Source: Sipunculus nudus (Eukaryota; Annelida; Sipuncula; Golfingiida; Sipunculidae). From it: a stretch of DNA of 64,000 nucleotides. The stretch lies in NCBI GenBank assembly GCA_026874595.1, contig CM049307.1:28866362-28930361 (forward strand), given 5' to 3'. This document shows positions 43,781-56,169 of this stretch, piece by piece (position 1 is the first letter of the stretch; every line of letters begins with the position of its first letter). The notes beneath the pieces are model-generated. The model searched no databases and was not told the DNA's origin. It saw nothing but the letters and a program-made list of their open reading frames with translations. The position numbers and the translations under genes were made by a program.

Positions 43781-44369
43781 AGAGAGTTTATGACTGACAC
43801 TATCAGTGACAGTTCTTTGTTTGGTGAAACTGAGGTAGTAGATTCCTCTCCTGACTCCGAATTGGAGATATTTGAGCCATTCATACACTTTTAAGTAATT
43901 TTTCAGATTCTACCCTATATGAATTTTGAGGGTCACTGGTTCAGTCCAGACTCTCATGTTAGCGAACACTTTGCCATTTTCTAATAGGTCTTTTACTGGT
44001 GCACACGCACTTGTTAATGATGTGTTTTCAGACAAACACACTTCAGTTCCGCTTCACAGTATACATTTAAAGTCAGATTTGATATCTTGGAATATTACTG
44101 TTGGCATAAGAACTGCTTTACCTTTTAAGGGAATTTAGTTGCTGCTAGGCAATGATGTTGAAGGTGACAAAGTACAGTCCGTACCAATAGTGACACAAAA
44201 GCCGTCACTTGATCAGGACACCGATCCTGAAAGTCAGGAAATTCCTGGTTTGTATCCTTCATGTGCTGTAACAAGATCTATGGCCAAGAATAACACATAT
44301 GAGGATAATGGTCCAGAAAATAACACTCTGGGAGTCACTAGTGACTCGTCTAACGACTCGCCCGTATAG
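43781..44369 (+). pseudogene. pol: aspartyl protease, active-site Asp lost
   Basis: Aligned with copy 1, the active-site motif reads RVTGSVQTLML (near 43927), so the catalytic Asp has become Val. A stop at 44136 splits it from the second motif LLGND (encoded from about 44142). The TRSMAKNN linker follows. The protease is certainly inactive. Confidence 0.8.
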
Positions 44370-44389
44370 GATGCAGCGTTTTCAAGGTC

Positions 44390-45534
44390 TTTCAAGAAAT
44401 TATCACAGAACAGCATGAGGTCTCTGATATTCCATGTTGGTTTCCCAGTTTCTAAAGATGACCTGTAACAGAACCCAGTTTGTTTCTATGTTAAAAATGG
44501 AGTGCTTATGCGTAAATGGCGACAACCTGGTGTATGTGATGATGAGTGGGCCATCAAACATCGAATAGTAATGCCCAAAAGTTATCGCAATTAAATTGTA
44601 AGCATGGCACATGAGGCTCCTTTGTCTGGCCATTACGGTATAAATAACTCTTATCAGAAAGTTAATACACACTTCAATTGGCCTAACCCTAGGACTGTTG
44701 TTGTAAATCATGCCATACGTGCCAGATGGTAGGCATCCCAATCAGAATCTTCCTAAGCCCCACTTAGGCCTATTCCTGCTTTCGATGAACCTTTTAGTAG
44801 GATTATTGTTGACTGTGTTGGACCACTGCCCCCCCTCCCCCCCCCCCCCCCAAAAAAAATCTGGAAATGAATACCTGCTGACAATTATGGGCGCATCTAC
44901 CAGGTTCCCTGAGGCAATTCCATTGCGCAAAATTATTGCCAAAAGTGTTGTCAAAGCTCTGACCAAGTTTATTACATCTTTTGGATTACCAAAATCCGTC
45001 CAGTCTGACCAAGGGTCTAATTATATGTCTGGCTTATTCCAGGAAGTTATGCTTGAGCTAGGTATAAAACAGTACAGCTCTTCGCCATACCATCCTGAAA
45101 GTCAGAGCGCCCTCTAGCATTTTCACTAGACATTAAAAAACATGATTAGGACCTATTATTATGACACACAGAAAGACTGGGATGAAGGAATCCACCTGTT
45201 GCTTTTTGCTGTCAGAGAATCCTTTCAAGAGTCCTTGGGTTTTAGTCCCTTTGAACTAGTTTTTGGACACTCAGTTCTCGGTCCATTCAAACTGCTTGAA
45301 GAAAAACACTTGTGTGAAAATCCTGATTCTCTTAGTTTGTTGCAGTATGTCTCAGACTTTCGCACTAACCTACACAATGCTTGTGAGATTGCAAAGTCTT
45401 ATCTACAATCTGCACAAAGTAAAATGAAAACAAAGTATGACAAGCACACTGTAAGCAGGACGTTTGACCCAGGTGAAAGGTCCTTGCCTTACTTCCCATC
45501 CCTGGCAGACCTCTGCAAGCTAATATACAAGTAG
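44390..45534 (+). pseudogene. pol: integrase, broken
   Basis: Keeps zinc-domain sequence that copy 1 lacks (APLSGHYG, near 44612-44640). The catalytic core has IIVDCVGPLP, QSDQGSN and HPESQSAL, the DD-E triad order. A poly-C/poly-A expansion at 44828-44867 disrupts the frame after the first Asp, and a stop at 45115 follows the Glu motif. The 45142-45534 frame retains the region between core and GPY/F that copy 1 lost, but the GPY/F module itself is largely deleted near 45530. Confidence 0.82.
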
Positions 45535-45688
45535 GTATTTAGGCGTAAGAAGAAACAACTATGCCATGTTAACATGTTGAAACCATATGATGGCAGAAAT
45601 AGCACAACAGATGTTATACATAATGTTACTGCTGTTAATTGTGTAAAAAATGACCCTGACCCAGTTTAAGTAGATACTTATTGTAAGT

Positions 45689-46490
45689 GTGATGTCGACA
45701 TTCAGTGTGGAACAGTACCACTTAAAAACTCAGAAGTGCTTAATAACCTGTCACACCTTACCGCACAACAACAACAAGACCTCAAGAACCTGCTGGGGAA
45801 TTATGAACATTTGTTTAGTGACATTCCAACGCGAACTAACATATTGTGCCATGACATCGATGTTGGCGAGGCAAGCGCAGTCAAGCAGCATCCTTATAGA
45901 CTGAATCCAGAAAAGCAAAAAGTATCTACAGGATGAGATTCAGCATTTGCTGGACAATGATATTATTGAATCTTGTAACAGTAACTGGGGTTCACCATGT
46001 ATTCTTGTGCTAAAACTTGATGGAAGTTACCGCGTATGTGCACACATTATCGAAAACTGAACTCTCTCACCAAGACTGACACGTTCTAAGGATCGATGAT
46101 TATATTGATAGAGTCGGTAGCTCCAGATATGTCTCCAAGTTTGACTTGCTAAAAGGATTCAGGCAAGTTCCGCTGACAGAACGAGCAAAAGAAGTGTCCG
46201 CATTTGTGACGCCGCAAGGACTGTACCAGTATAAAATTATGCCGTTTGGCATGAATAACTCGCAAGCAACGTTCCAGCGCCTCATCCATATGGTTGTCAA
46301 GGACATTCAGGGCTGCGACGCATATATTGATAACCTTATCGTGTACAGCGACACCTGGGAGAAACATCTGCAAATTCTTCTCGACCTCTTCGAAAGACTC
46401 AGTGAAGCACGTCTGACCATCAGCTTAGTAAAATCTGAGTTTTGTCATGCACAAGTTACATTTTAGGTCATATTGTAGGGCAGGGTCAAG
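45689..46490 (+). pseudogene. pol: reverse transcriptase, active site mutated
   Basis: Motifs as in copy 1 (KQHPYRLNPEKQK, FRQVPLTERAKEVSAFVTPQ, MPFGMNNSQATFQR). The catalytic motif reads YIDN (near 46323-46334) instead of YIDD, so one metal-binding Asp is lost. Frameshifts lie near 45920 and 46035. At 46461 the frame breaks (ACATTTTAGG) at the same codon and by the same one base as in copy 1. Confidence 0.82.
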
Positions 46491-47107
46491 TAAAACCTGT
46501 TGATGTTAAAATAGGTGCTATTTTTGCATTTCCTAGACCAGAAAACAAAAAGCAAATAATGCGTTTTCTTGGTATGGTTGGATACTACAAGAAGTTGTGT
46601 CCAATTTTTTTCTGCTGTAGCTGAACCTTTGACTAATTTGTTAAAGAAGAAACAAAAGTTTGTATGGAATTTCAGAATTTGAAAGCAATTCTGCAAAGTT
46701 CACCAGTTTTGGTAGCTCAAGACTTTTCTGAACCTTTTAAGTTAGCTGTAGATGCTAGTGATACTGCTGGTGCTGTGTTGTTACAAGGAGGCAATGATGG
46801 CATAAATCATCCAATTAGTTATTTTTCAAGAAAGTTTAATGCAAACCAGAAAAACTACTCCACTATTGAAAAGGAATGTTTGGCTTTGATTTTGGCATTG
46901 CGTTATTTTGAAGTTTATGTTACTTCTTCAGTCAAGCCTATCAATGTCTTCAGTGATCACAATCCCCTTACGTTCTTGAACAAATTGAAGTGTAAAAATC
47001 AAAGATTGCTGGGATGGAGTTTGTTTTTACAGGATTACAATCTTGAAATCAGACACATTAGAGAGAAAGACAATGTACTTGCTGATAGCTTATCGAGATG
47101 TTTTTGA
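46491..47107 (+). pseudogene. pol: RT thumb and RNase H
   Basis: The GHIVGQG frame resumes (open to 46624), then an RNase H frame runs from 46664 to 47107. It has LAVDASDTAGAVLLQ, STIEKECLALILAL, VFSDHNPLTF and the terminal HIREKDNVLADSLSR, the full catalytic set including the last Asp. This domain is better preserved than in copy 1; only about 50 bp before it are missing. Confidence 0.85.
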
Positions 47108-47182
47108 AATGTTGTAAACGAGATGTTTATGTAATGTTGTAAAGTGTTGAGATATTGTAAAGATTTAGTGATTGTGATCGAA

Positions 47183-47213
47183 AAAAGAAAGTTTTCCGAG
47201 AAAACTTTCTTTT
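47183..47213 (+). other. conserved hairpin before the polypurine tract
   Basis: AAAAGAAAGTTTTC / GAAAACTTTCTTTT stem as in copy 1, with the loop sharing bases with the stem edge. Confidence 0.65.
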
Positions 47214-47220
47214 TTCTTAC

Positions 47221-47231
47221 AGAAGGGGGAG
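47221..47231 (+). promoter_or_regulatory. polypurine tract
   Basis: AGAAGGGGGAG directly before the 3' LTR. Confidence 0.7.
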
Positions 47232-47519
47232 TCTTACAGATGTCTGTTTTATTGTGAGCTGTTAACATGTCTTTTTTATTGTGCGCTGTTGACATTCTGA
47301 TTCGTGTTTGGCTCAAGCCCTAGGCGTTGCTATGCTACAGCGTTCCTTGTTCTAGCTGGCCGGGTGCGGCCCACGTGTAAACACAGTGGTCATGCTAGTC
47401 TGGTGCTTTCTCGCCTGGCCGAGCTTTGACGGCCCACTTATGAACCCTGATATGTAGAAACACAGAATTCGTTGTTCTAGATGTTTCCTGTAACGTGTGC
47501 TATTGGGTTCTTTGGATTC
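47232..47519 (+). repeat. 3' LTR of copy 2, truncated
   Basis: Matches the first 290 or so bases of the 5' LTR. The first dinucleotide is TC instead of TG. Similarity ends at TTCTTTGGATT, where the 93-bp minisatellite begins. Confidence 0.85.
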
Positions 47520-47524
47520 GGTAG

Positions 47525-47945
47525 GAGGATGTTCAAGAGTCGGTAGGAGGATTGTATTTGATCATCCAATCAGGTGCTATACATAGGGACACAAAGTCAA
47601 ATATCGTATCGGTATCGTCATATGTCCCAGAGTCGATACGAGGATGGTATTTGATCATCAAATATAGACCAATACATAGGGACCTAAAGTCAAATATCGT
47701 ATCGGTATCATCAGGTGTTCCCGCGTCAATTCGAGGATTGTATTTGGTCAACCAATGGGTCCTATACATAGCTACACAAAGTCAAATATTGAATTGGTAT
47801 CGTCAGATGTACCAGAGTCAATACGAGGATGCTATTTGATCATCCAATGGGGACCTATACATGGTGCCACAAATTCAGTTATAGTATGGGTATCGTCAGA
47901 TGTTCCTGCGTCGATACGAGGATGGTATTTGATCATCCAATATAA
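47525..47945 (+). repeat. 93-bp minisatellite, about 4.5 units
   Basis: The phrase GTATTTGATCATCCAAT recurs at 47554, 47647, 47740, 47832 and 47925 (93-bp steps, one of 92). The unit is a multiple of three, so reading frames stay open through several units on both strands with a 31-residue repeat (plus strand 47552-47839, minus 47769-47533). It begins exactly where the 3' LTR is cut. Confidence 0.9.
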
Positions 47946-48133
47946 AGCGACGTGCCACATTTGAAATAGGCTACCAGCGCCATGTAAGAAATCTTAGGTT
48001 AAAGGTCATTGGTGAACAGCTTCTTATTGGATATTCGTCTGGAAATGAATGTTATTTATGCTTTAGAAAAACGTTTTATTAGCTTATATACATTCCTATA
48101 TACAAAGGATAATTCGCATTTTGAATCTATATT

Positions 48134-48135
<2 letters not shown>

Positions 48136-48178
<43 letters not shown>
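48136..48178. repeat. (AT)n microsatellite
   Basis: Alternating AT run followed by TGTGTG. Confidence 0.9.
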
Positions 48179-48182
<4 letters not shown>

Positions 48183-48301
48183 TATTTTGTATGGGATCGT
48201 GGGCTCAATAACGCGATACATGTGGTATCATGAGATAATGGACGTGTTTACTGCAGCCCTATTCCCTTGGCCAATGAACCACCCTGATGATCGTATAGAA
48301 C

Positions 48302-48882
48302 TAGAGCCCGGAGTCGAGTTATAGACACAAATGCGACTGGCTTAGACAAAAAGACGGCTTGCTTTTAGAGTAAGCCAAGTTTCGTGGCTTGGTTCGACTC
48401 GGTCTGCAAAATGTCGGCTGGCTTAAAATGACCTGAAAGCTTATTAATTTGACAATATTATAAAGTATCCACTTGATGTTATAAAGTATCCGTTTTATTT
48501 GAACAAGTTATCTATATTACGTGTGACTTTTTGCATCCATTTTACATTTAACCTTCTTATGATTAAATATCGAGTATAGTTTATCCTGGTGGTTTCATAA
48601 GCCAACATTTTCATACTTAAACAATCACACCCGGACCGTTTCTTTTCAGCGACAAGAAACAAAGGAAAAAACAAAACCTGGACATTTGTTTTGGGCAATT
48701 TTTATTGTTTTTTTTTTTATTTATATTTTGCATTTTTTTTTCTCAAGCCAAACTGAGCTGCACAAAATCGGCTCACTTTTGCTTAATGAAATATCGGCGG
48801 CGCCTCCTGATAAACTCGGCTGGCTCAGCTAAATCTTAACTCGGCTGGCGGCGGCGCAAAATGGCGGCGGCCCCGGGCTCCA
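48302..48882. mobile_element. hAT-like remnant
   Basis: Near-inverse ends TAGAGCCCGG and TGGAGCCCGG, flanked by TATAGAAC and TGCAGAAC (6 of 8 match, an 8-bp duplication if real). The interior has repeated CGGCTGGC motifs and no transposase. Boundaries are tentative. Confidence 0.35.
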
Positions 48883-49915
48883 TGCAGAACTGTCATTCTC
48901 TTGTGCCGAAGTGTAGGTCCACACACAAATTACAGGATGCAAAGGGAAATTACTTGCACAACATTTAAGTAAATATCTTATTAATATTAATATATATCTC
49001 ATAAATTCATTTTTTGAAGTTACATATATGATAAAGAATTGTTTCACATAAACATATACACTAGTAAATGGCAGTTGTGTTTAGGCCATGATAAAAAACC
49101 TGAACGTACTAGCGCAATAACCTGTATTTAACAGGCTCTTTTTAATCAGGAAGGATTTCCATTGTTAGTTTCGACCTAAGTGGCCGGTGTTGTTCATGAA
49201 TGTTATTTACATGTCACTCAGCAGTTGTTTGATTGTCACTTACGTTTGTTTGCATGTCTATTAACGATCCACCAAATAACCTCATAGCGGACTGGTCGTT
49301 CACTACGTATAAATAATAAACAGTTATTAAGCTTTTACACAGATTATTGAACCACTAACGCAGTCCTGCTTGTGGACTAACTCCCTTCTTAATTCAGTCT
49401 TTATTGTCTCTTCTCTGCCCCTGCTGTAGTTCGCTCGGTCGATATATGGAAGCTGAGAGCTCCCACTCAATAAGAATTATTGCCCAGCCATTTCTGAACG
49501 TTTCGCGGAGTAGTTTATGTGTAGGTCCGACTACACAGCGTACCCTGGACGGAGAACACCAGACTACCGTTTAAGTGTGTAATCTGTATCTTAAGCCCTT
49601 TTGAACCAAGAGGTCCTCAATTAGCCGGGACACCGGAGCCACCATTGATAACTCTACGTTAATCTTTATCCCAGATTAGATTATCATTTCATGCAAGGAT
49701 AAGAATCAGGGGATAATCTAAACAAATAAAACACAAGTAAACACACTAGAAATGACAGTCATCCTGGCACAAAAGTTCGATAAAAACATGGTTTGTAACA
49801 TGTCACAATATAAGTTAAACGTTAAATTCCAAAATAGGTTGTTATAATTGTCATATTAAGTATTTAAAAATATGTATCTTAATGATGATTTCAGCAATGA
49901 ATAAGGAACTATAGG

Positions 49916-49971
<56 letters not shown>

Positions 49972-50339
49972 GTGAAGGATATGAAGCATAGAAGAGTTTG
50001 GTCAACTTCAATGTTCCCGGGGTTATTTCGTTATCACATGATCAACAAAATTATGTTTTCTTTTTATTTGTTTAGTCTATTACGTTGGAATAAAAGGACA
50101 CATCTAGAGCACAGCTTTTAAGCTCATGCAATTGACTGAAAGTGAACTGAAGTATAGCGATGGCGCTTTCTTCGTCGTCCGTCCAGCCGTCCGTTAGTGC
50201 AGTAACTGCTAGATTCTAACTTGGAAAATTCAGATTGGGTCACTGCTACATAGATGGAGCCATGGGATTTGTTTGTGCATCCAGGATCACCAATAAATTG
50301 TTACAAAACCTCCAGTATCCCGATAAGTTTTGCATGACC
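48883..50339. other. no gene seen; (AT)n microsatellite
   Basis: Unique AT-rich sequence with (AT)n at about 49919-49970. Confidence 0.45.
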
Positions 50340-50470
50340 TGCCTTGATTTTCGCTTAGCTCATTGGCCATGGAGAGTTTCAGCAGCTGCTTAAGACTGGT
50401 GACGCTGCCTGTATTTTTTCCTGATTTTTACGAGTTTTTTCTTTATTTTTGAGACCGTCAAATGTCAGCA
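50340..50470. repeat. fragment of the 345-bp repeat family, locus 2
   Basis: AGACTGGTGACGCTGCCTGT, ATTTTTT and TTATTTTTGAGACCGTCAAA correspond to the matching part of the units at 37.2 and 62.2 kb. Confidence 0.6.
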
Positions 50471-51110
50471 CATCGTGTCAGTTTCTCAGCTGTGGTTTCA
50501 TGTTGCTTAGTTGCTTACATAGATCTGATTTAATTAAACGAGAAATAAGCATGCAACTTGCACACAGTCCTCAGTTACTACACACACAGCATAAAACATT
50601 AATTTGCCACTTCAATTTATGAACACTTGAGATAAAAAAAACCGGGGAGAATTACAGCTCTGTCATAACAGTCATAACCCTGGTTTATACATCACTATCC
50701 CACTTCAGTGGCTGTCTAAAAATCTGTCCGTTCGTGATCGTCACATAGCCTGTATTCTCATCCAGGCTTTCCAGGAAACACTTTCAGAAAACATCTGCCT
50801 GTTTATATTCCACCATGTAGGTTATTTGTAGGTTTTTAGTTATTTTTTCATCAAACAGTTACAAGTTTAGCTACCTTGTCTGTACTAAACCCAACAATTG
50901 TCTGTTCCCGCAAAGAAGCGTCACACAGAAACGGTTGAATTAATGCATCAAAGGCTACGTAAAAATCTATGTCACCGACATATCAATAAAATTATTTTAT
51001 TACAAAAGACTGGAGTCATATTCGCATTTTGATCCCTGTTTATATATTTATTCACAGCCTATATCTCCACCTTAGTATACCTCGTCTCACTTCTACACTT
51101 GCACCAGACA
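50471..51110. other. no gene seen
   Basis: Unique sequence. No supported feature. Confidence 0.4.
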
Positions 51111-51290
51111 GACCTGGGGTGATTACTTGATATATGTAATCGATTACGATTACAATTACTTTAAAAGTAAATGATTTCGATTACGATTACGATTACCAAC
51201 ATAATTTCATGTAATCGATTACGATTACAATTACTTTATGATAACTTCAAAAAGTAATCACGATTACAGCCATGATTACAAACCTTAATA
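51111..51290. repeat. GATTAC-rich repeat, possible hAT-type end
   Basis: GTAATCGATTACGATTACAA occurs twice, with further GATTAC/GTAATC motifs on both strands. Such motifs are common in subterminal regions of invertebrate hAT elements; no termini or duplication could be placed. Confidence 0.4.
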
Positions 51291-52058
51291 TTGCCTAAAT
51301 CCTACACAAGAATTGCATTTTATACCTTTATTCAAATGCATCAAAGGAAAGAAAATGTTTTCAAAGCATTGACAGAGTAGTTAGTCTCATCAAGATATGA
51401 AATAGATGAAATAGTCTGAAGGAATTATTTACATCACTTCAAATGCTTGCTGCACTTTATTGTTGATTTGCTCATATATATATATACAAATGAGGGGGTT
51501 GAATAGCTGAGTGTTTTAATGCTCTAGAGCTCTAAGTTGGCCAGAAACCGCCCCCTGGCTGCGGGTCTGTTGCCTATCCCGCCCTGCAGGCCCTTGAAGG
51601 TTGACTTTTTCATTATTTTGCAAAAAATATAAAGAATATATATGATTTTTAATGCGGTTTCTGTGGGCCAAAAGTATGGTTGTTGTAACATTGAGGAGAT
51701 TGTTACACCAGATGCGTGACTCGGCACATGCAAGCCTTATAGCTTCATTACAGCTTCATACATACAGCACAGTGGTTTCAGCTCAGCTGCACCGGTGCCT
51801 AGGTTATGGAACAATGTCTCTTATAATCTGCGACAAACTGCCAAATTTGAAATTTTCAACAACAAAAAATCTTAATTTACTGCTCTTTTCTCGCGCCAGT
51901 AGTATAGCACCACACAACCGCGCACAGACATGTCATATATATTTGTGCTTTGTTATGGGTTCATTACTGAAATGAGATTTCATTTCATTGAGTATGACCC
52001 GGGTCCCCCGGTGTGTATTCTCAGCCTTGCACCAAGGCAAATTTGTGCTTTGTTAATT
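51291..52058. other. no gene seen
   Basis: Unique sequence; a frame at 51652-51975 is 107 codons without a recognisable domain. Confidence 0.4.
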
Positions 52059-52154
52059 AATAACCAACGAACCCAAACACATAACCCCCACACGGGTTTA
52101 ATATTAAATATTATAATCCGTGCAAGGGTTATGTGTTTGGGTTCGTTGGTTATT
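52059..52154. repeat. hairpin with perfect 29-bp arms
   Basis: Arms 52059-52087 and 52126-52154 are exact inverses (AATAACCAACGAACCC... / ...GGGTTCGTTGGTTATT), with a 38-nt AT-rich spacer that itself has a short CACGG/CCGTG stem. Perfect identity suggests recent origin. Confidence 0.9.
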
Positions 52155-52436
52155 CTGTTAGCAACATTACTCAAAAAGTTATTTACGGTTTTTATCAAAC
52201 TAATTTTGGGTGATTCATGCGTAAATAATCCCGGAACGTTTTATTATTGGTTTTTATAGTACATTTGTTTACGCGGAGAGATAGCATTTGACGATATGAC
52301 CATCTTTGGAGTGCGAGACGTGACGTAACAGACCTGACGTCAAAGAGGACAATAACGTTACTCCACATGTACGTGCCGTTTCCCTGAACGGTGTGAGTAA
52401 ATCAAGCATGCGAGTCATTTTTATTTAAAGATATAT

Positions 52437-52870
52437 GAAAAGATAAGATAAGATAAGATAACATTTATTAGCCTTCAGTTCCAGGAATTTGTCGTTGACT
52501 TGCAATTCATTACATAGAAAATAGATAAGTAAATAGATAAATACATAAAAATAATACATAAACATACATTAAAAATAACACATAACATATTGACTATGCA
52601 TGTAAAAATAGGCATGTAAAAATGATAGAACGGATAATTCTGCAGGTAAAAACACATAATTCAAAACATTAAATATCTAAGAGGGTTGTGAGTTAAAAAG
52701 TTTAATACTGTTTGGTACGAGAGATTTTTTAAAACGAGTTGATGCATTTCTGACATTGCCATATGGGGGTAATGACCTGCCTTGGTGGAGGTCTGCACTG
52801 ACTGAGCACATTTTAGTTATTATTATATTTATGACACAACTCTTGTCAGACTGATATAAAGTAAAATGCC
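52437..52870 (-). mobile_element. 3' end of a non-LTR retrotransposon (LINE)
   Basis: Minus strand. A short frame (about 52867-52677) ends ASTRFKKSLVPNSIKLFNS, like the C-terminus of reverse-transcriptase ORFs of jockey/CR1-type LINEs (basic residues, SF.P..I.LWN pattern). About 220 bp of untranslated sequence follow, then a (TTATC)n tail (forward AAGAT repeat, 52437-52460), as in LINE 3' ends with microsatellite tails. The rest is 5'-truncated, as usual. Confidence 0.45.
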
Positions 52871-54404
52871 TCGCTTACTCCGCCTGAGAAATTTAAACTG
52901 ATTTGCTGAGAGATTAAAACATGGTCCACATCATTTTTCCATTTATTTTGTTACAAACTAAATTTCAGGTTTCAGAATTGCAAGAACGAACAGATGTGAG
53001 AGGCAAAAAAAAAAACTATTAACATCCCTGCCAAAAGAGGCCTCAGTGCACCTTCCAAGTACCATGAGCAAGGACCTGACAAAATTGTCGTTTGGCATAG
53101 TCGAGCTTCTGTGACGTCATACTTCTCCTCCCGCTATGGTTGCCGCATGACAAGGTTCAGTGATGCTGCGTTAAAAGTGACCGCGTCTTTAGGTAATATG
53201 ATTTTATTTCATCAATAATTTTAATAAATTACAAAATAAATTACAAAATTATATTAATTACAAATAGGAGTGTTCAGTGAATGGGCTTATATAGATTATG
53301 CTCTCAAAACATGCCTGGTTAAAATATTGTATGGGCCTTCAACAGGAGCAACTTCTCACAAACGTCCCTCAGTACGGGGGAATGTCGGGCCTATATATGC
53401 TTGTTCCAGTGATCATGGCCCATACAAACATGTTAAACATTAGTTATATTTATTATCTGCTCTTTGTCCTTTCATCAGTCATACATTTATACCTCTTCTA
53501 ATTAAATTTACATTATAAATTGGATTTATAAATATATGTAGATCTATTCTAATTTACGGTCATCACGGTCAACAACACGATATGTCACCACAGCACAGGA
53601 ACAACATGAACTTTTCCAGCCAATACAAGCGCCTCTTGGAGAAACTGTCGCAAAGTTTGTAGACTGATTCTCACATTTCAGAAAAAAATCTATTGTGAAA
53701 ACAACATGCAAGGTACAGTGTCATATATATGATGGAAAATTAGGTTGATGTTTCTTCTACCCTCATTTGTAAGATTTGTTATGATATCTAACTTCACATT
53801 TTTTCTCGCAAAAAAACGGGTGGATCATGGTTTATGGAACGGAATATAATTACCTCCTGCAGAGCTTCCAATAGACATAACATTTGATGAGTCCAGGACG
53901 CTCGGTCCTCAATTTTGAAGAGCAACGTAAAATTTTCGAAGCATCCCAAGAGAGGGAGAGAGTAGTATATTTTGAAGAGTCTACATTTATAATACTATTA
54001 AAATAATATGTATCACCGATGTTCTCTTTTAGTAGGTTGTGATATGTAGATACTGAAATTCATACTTAGAATATTATCCGCTAGTATAATGAATCCATTT
54101 ACAGATTTGCACTACGCCACAATGCCGTAAAATGTCTCTTATCTGTTCATCTATCCCTGACTTCCTCCACACTAGTGCTCCCTACGGCCAGTGTTAATTA
54201 ACCAGTCAGCGACTAGCCCCCTTCAGATATTAGCTCCTGATTTATAAGGTTAATCAGAAAGATTAAAGAAAAACGATTTATGAATAGGTGTATACAATGT
54301 TAATCAGTTATCTAGAGAAAAGACTAAGAAATGGCTAATATATTTTATTGAACTTTAAATCTTGTGTTGCAATTAATTAGCTTATTTAATTTTTTTAAAT
54401 ATAC
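52871..54404. other. no gene seen
   Basis: AT-rich unique sequence. A CRE octamer (TGACGTCA, 53112-53119) lies in a GC-richer patch ending with a donor-like TTTAG|GTAATA at about 53195, but no exon can be supported. Confidence 0.4.
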
Positions 54405-55238
54405 TGTTACGGAACCTAATAGCAACAGATCACGTATGTGTGATGGACATGATTTTTTTCAAGGAGATATAAAAAATCAGATTCTGTAACACCAGGCAGA
54501 GTGAAATGTCTAGGGGAATGAATAAAGAAGTCAGTGGTTTTTTTTGTCAACAAATAACTATAATTTGTTCTTAAACAACCCTAACATTACAATACACTAA
54601 ATCAATACAATGACACAGTATAACAGCAAATCAATAAAATCACACAGTGAAATAAAATGAGTGCACAATACCTGGATACCACCACTGCCACAACGATATA
54701 GGTCATCTAAAATGTATAAGCCGGCGAAGAGTTCACACGAATTCTCCCGGAGAATAACAGTCCAATGTAAAGCTCTTGTAACAATACAGAAAGTAAACTT
54801 GAGACAGGCAGCACTAAATTGTAAAGTGTTAGTAATAGTAGAATCCCTGAAATTACCGGATAATCGGATGATCCCACACGTCTGTGTCCGCTGGAATATT
54901 ATCTCACCTCTCCCCGCTTTAAAACACAGCCCCCTATTTTATAACTTCTCGCCCCAAGCCGAGAATTTTCCACTTCTGGAACAGTCTAAAGGATCTAACA
55001 TAATACACAGTAAACACGCGTTACAGGAATCATCTAGAAAAAAACATCACTGTGTCTCTACATACCGGGGTGCACACGTGAGCTCGCCACGGCTCGACCA
55101 GGCGAGAAAACCCCAAGCTAGCATGACAACGAGAGTTCAACCAGTTCGGATTAAACCGAGAGTGCAACACGCGGCCAGGCAAGAGCGCTACAACACGAGT
55201 TACGCCCGTGTCACACAATAAAAAAGGGACCTGTAACA
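54405..55238 (-). repeat. complete solo LTR of the Gmr1-like family
   Basis: 834 bp, minus strand, from TGTTACAGGTCC (55238) to TTCCGTAACA (54405). ATAC occurs on both flanks (54401-54404 and 55239-55242), a perfect 4-bp target duplication. The 186-codon plus-strand frame inside (54661-55221), the longest but two in the window, is antisense to U3/R and not a gene. Confidence 0.92.
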
Positions 55239-56169
55239 ATACATTCAGCTTAATTAGTCAACAATAATAAAATTCCCTTATGCCGTAAATAGACTCACAG
55301 AAAGCCTTTCATGAATGCACTTGTCCGTGCTAAAAGCGCACAAGTCAGATCGTCATCACGATATAGATCTTGTTGATTGACCTATTTTCAGTTTCCTGCA
55401 GCTCCAGACCTGTGGCATGTGCTGACCAGTTTCAAAAGTTAATTTAAAAATTAAGACAAACGGCACTCATAGTACTTATAATATCTTCAAACTAAATTAT
55501 ACAGCAAAACATTGTCTATCCCCCCCCCCCCCCCAAACTAAATGGAGATGACAGGGGATCGATTTATTGTAATCCTGTGGAACCTCGCGACACGCGTGAT
55601 ACATACTATACACATCCTTGATTTTAACCCTAAGCTAAAGTTCAACTGTGGGTGTGTTCCTCAAACATGCATGTGGTATTTAAAGTGAAAAACAAATAGA
55701 TGTGTCGGGTCATACACAATCGTTAAAAGGACACAAATACATCTCTAAACAAAAAAGAAATCTACCTTGCCTTCGAGTACAAGGAGAAAGTTTCAGTTAT
55801 ATTCTGCCTAAAAGTTTAGTGATTTATTTGATACCTACAATGTAACACAAATCGAGAAACTACGTGTACATTTTATACATTTTTTTACATAGTATGTTTA
55901 GTTTATTAACTTTACATAAAGTTTGTACATCAGAGGAGATACGCGTCTAGCATGTAACTAGTGAGGAGATATATATGCAAGCCGACTTTTTACATTTCCT
56001 TAGTAGGGAGAACATTTGCCACAAGAATGGTACAGATGGTCTTTAGAATATATCATAATTTTCCTTACCTATACCTTATTACATGTATACAAAGCATCGC
56101 AAGATGGTAGTGTATACCATGCGTCGTTACACACTGATTCATGTCAGTGGACCTGTAAACATGTTGGGA
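55239..56169. other. no gene seen
   Basis: Unique sequence with a C-run at about 55520-55534. Confidence 0.4.

Larger units (their letters stand above)
41059..47519 (+). mobile_element. Ty3/gypsy LTR retrotransposon, Gmr1-like order, copy 2
   Basis: Same family as copy 1 with the same domain order but a different LTR variant (TGTTACAGATGTC start). The 5' LTR is complete; the 3' LTR breaks off at 47519 where a 93-bp minisatellite begins. A TRIM-like array sits in gag. Protease and RT active sites are both mutated, so this copy is dead. The internal sequence can be aligned to copy 1 throughout, each copy retaining segments the other lost. Confidence 0.9.

Noticed and set aside
54661..55221. 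186-codon plus-strand frame
   Set aside because: Lies entirely antisense within the solo LTR 54405-55238; related antisense frames recur in other LTR copies, so it is not a gene.
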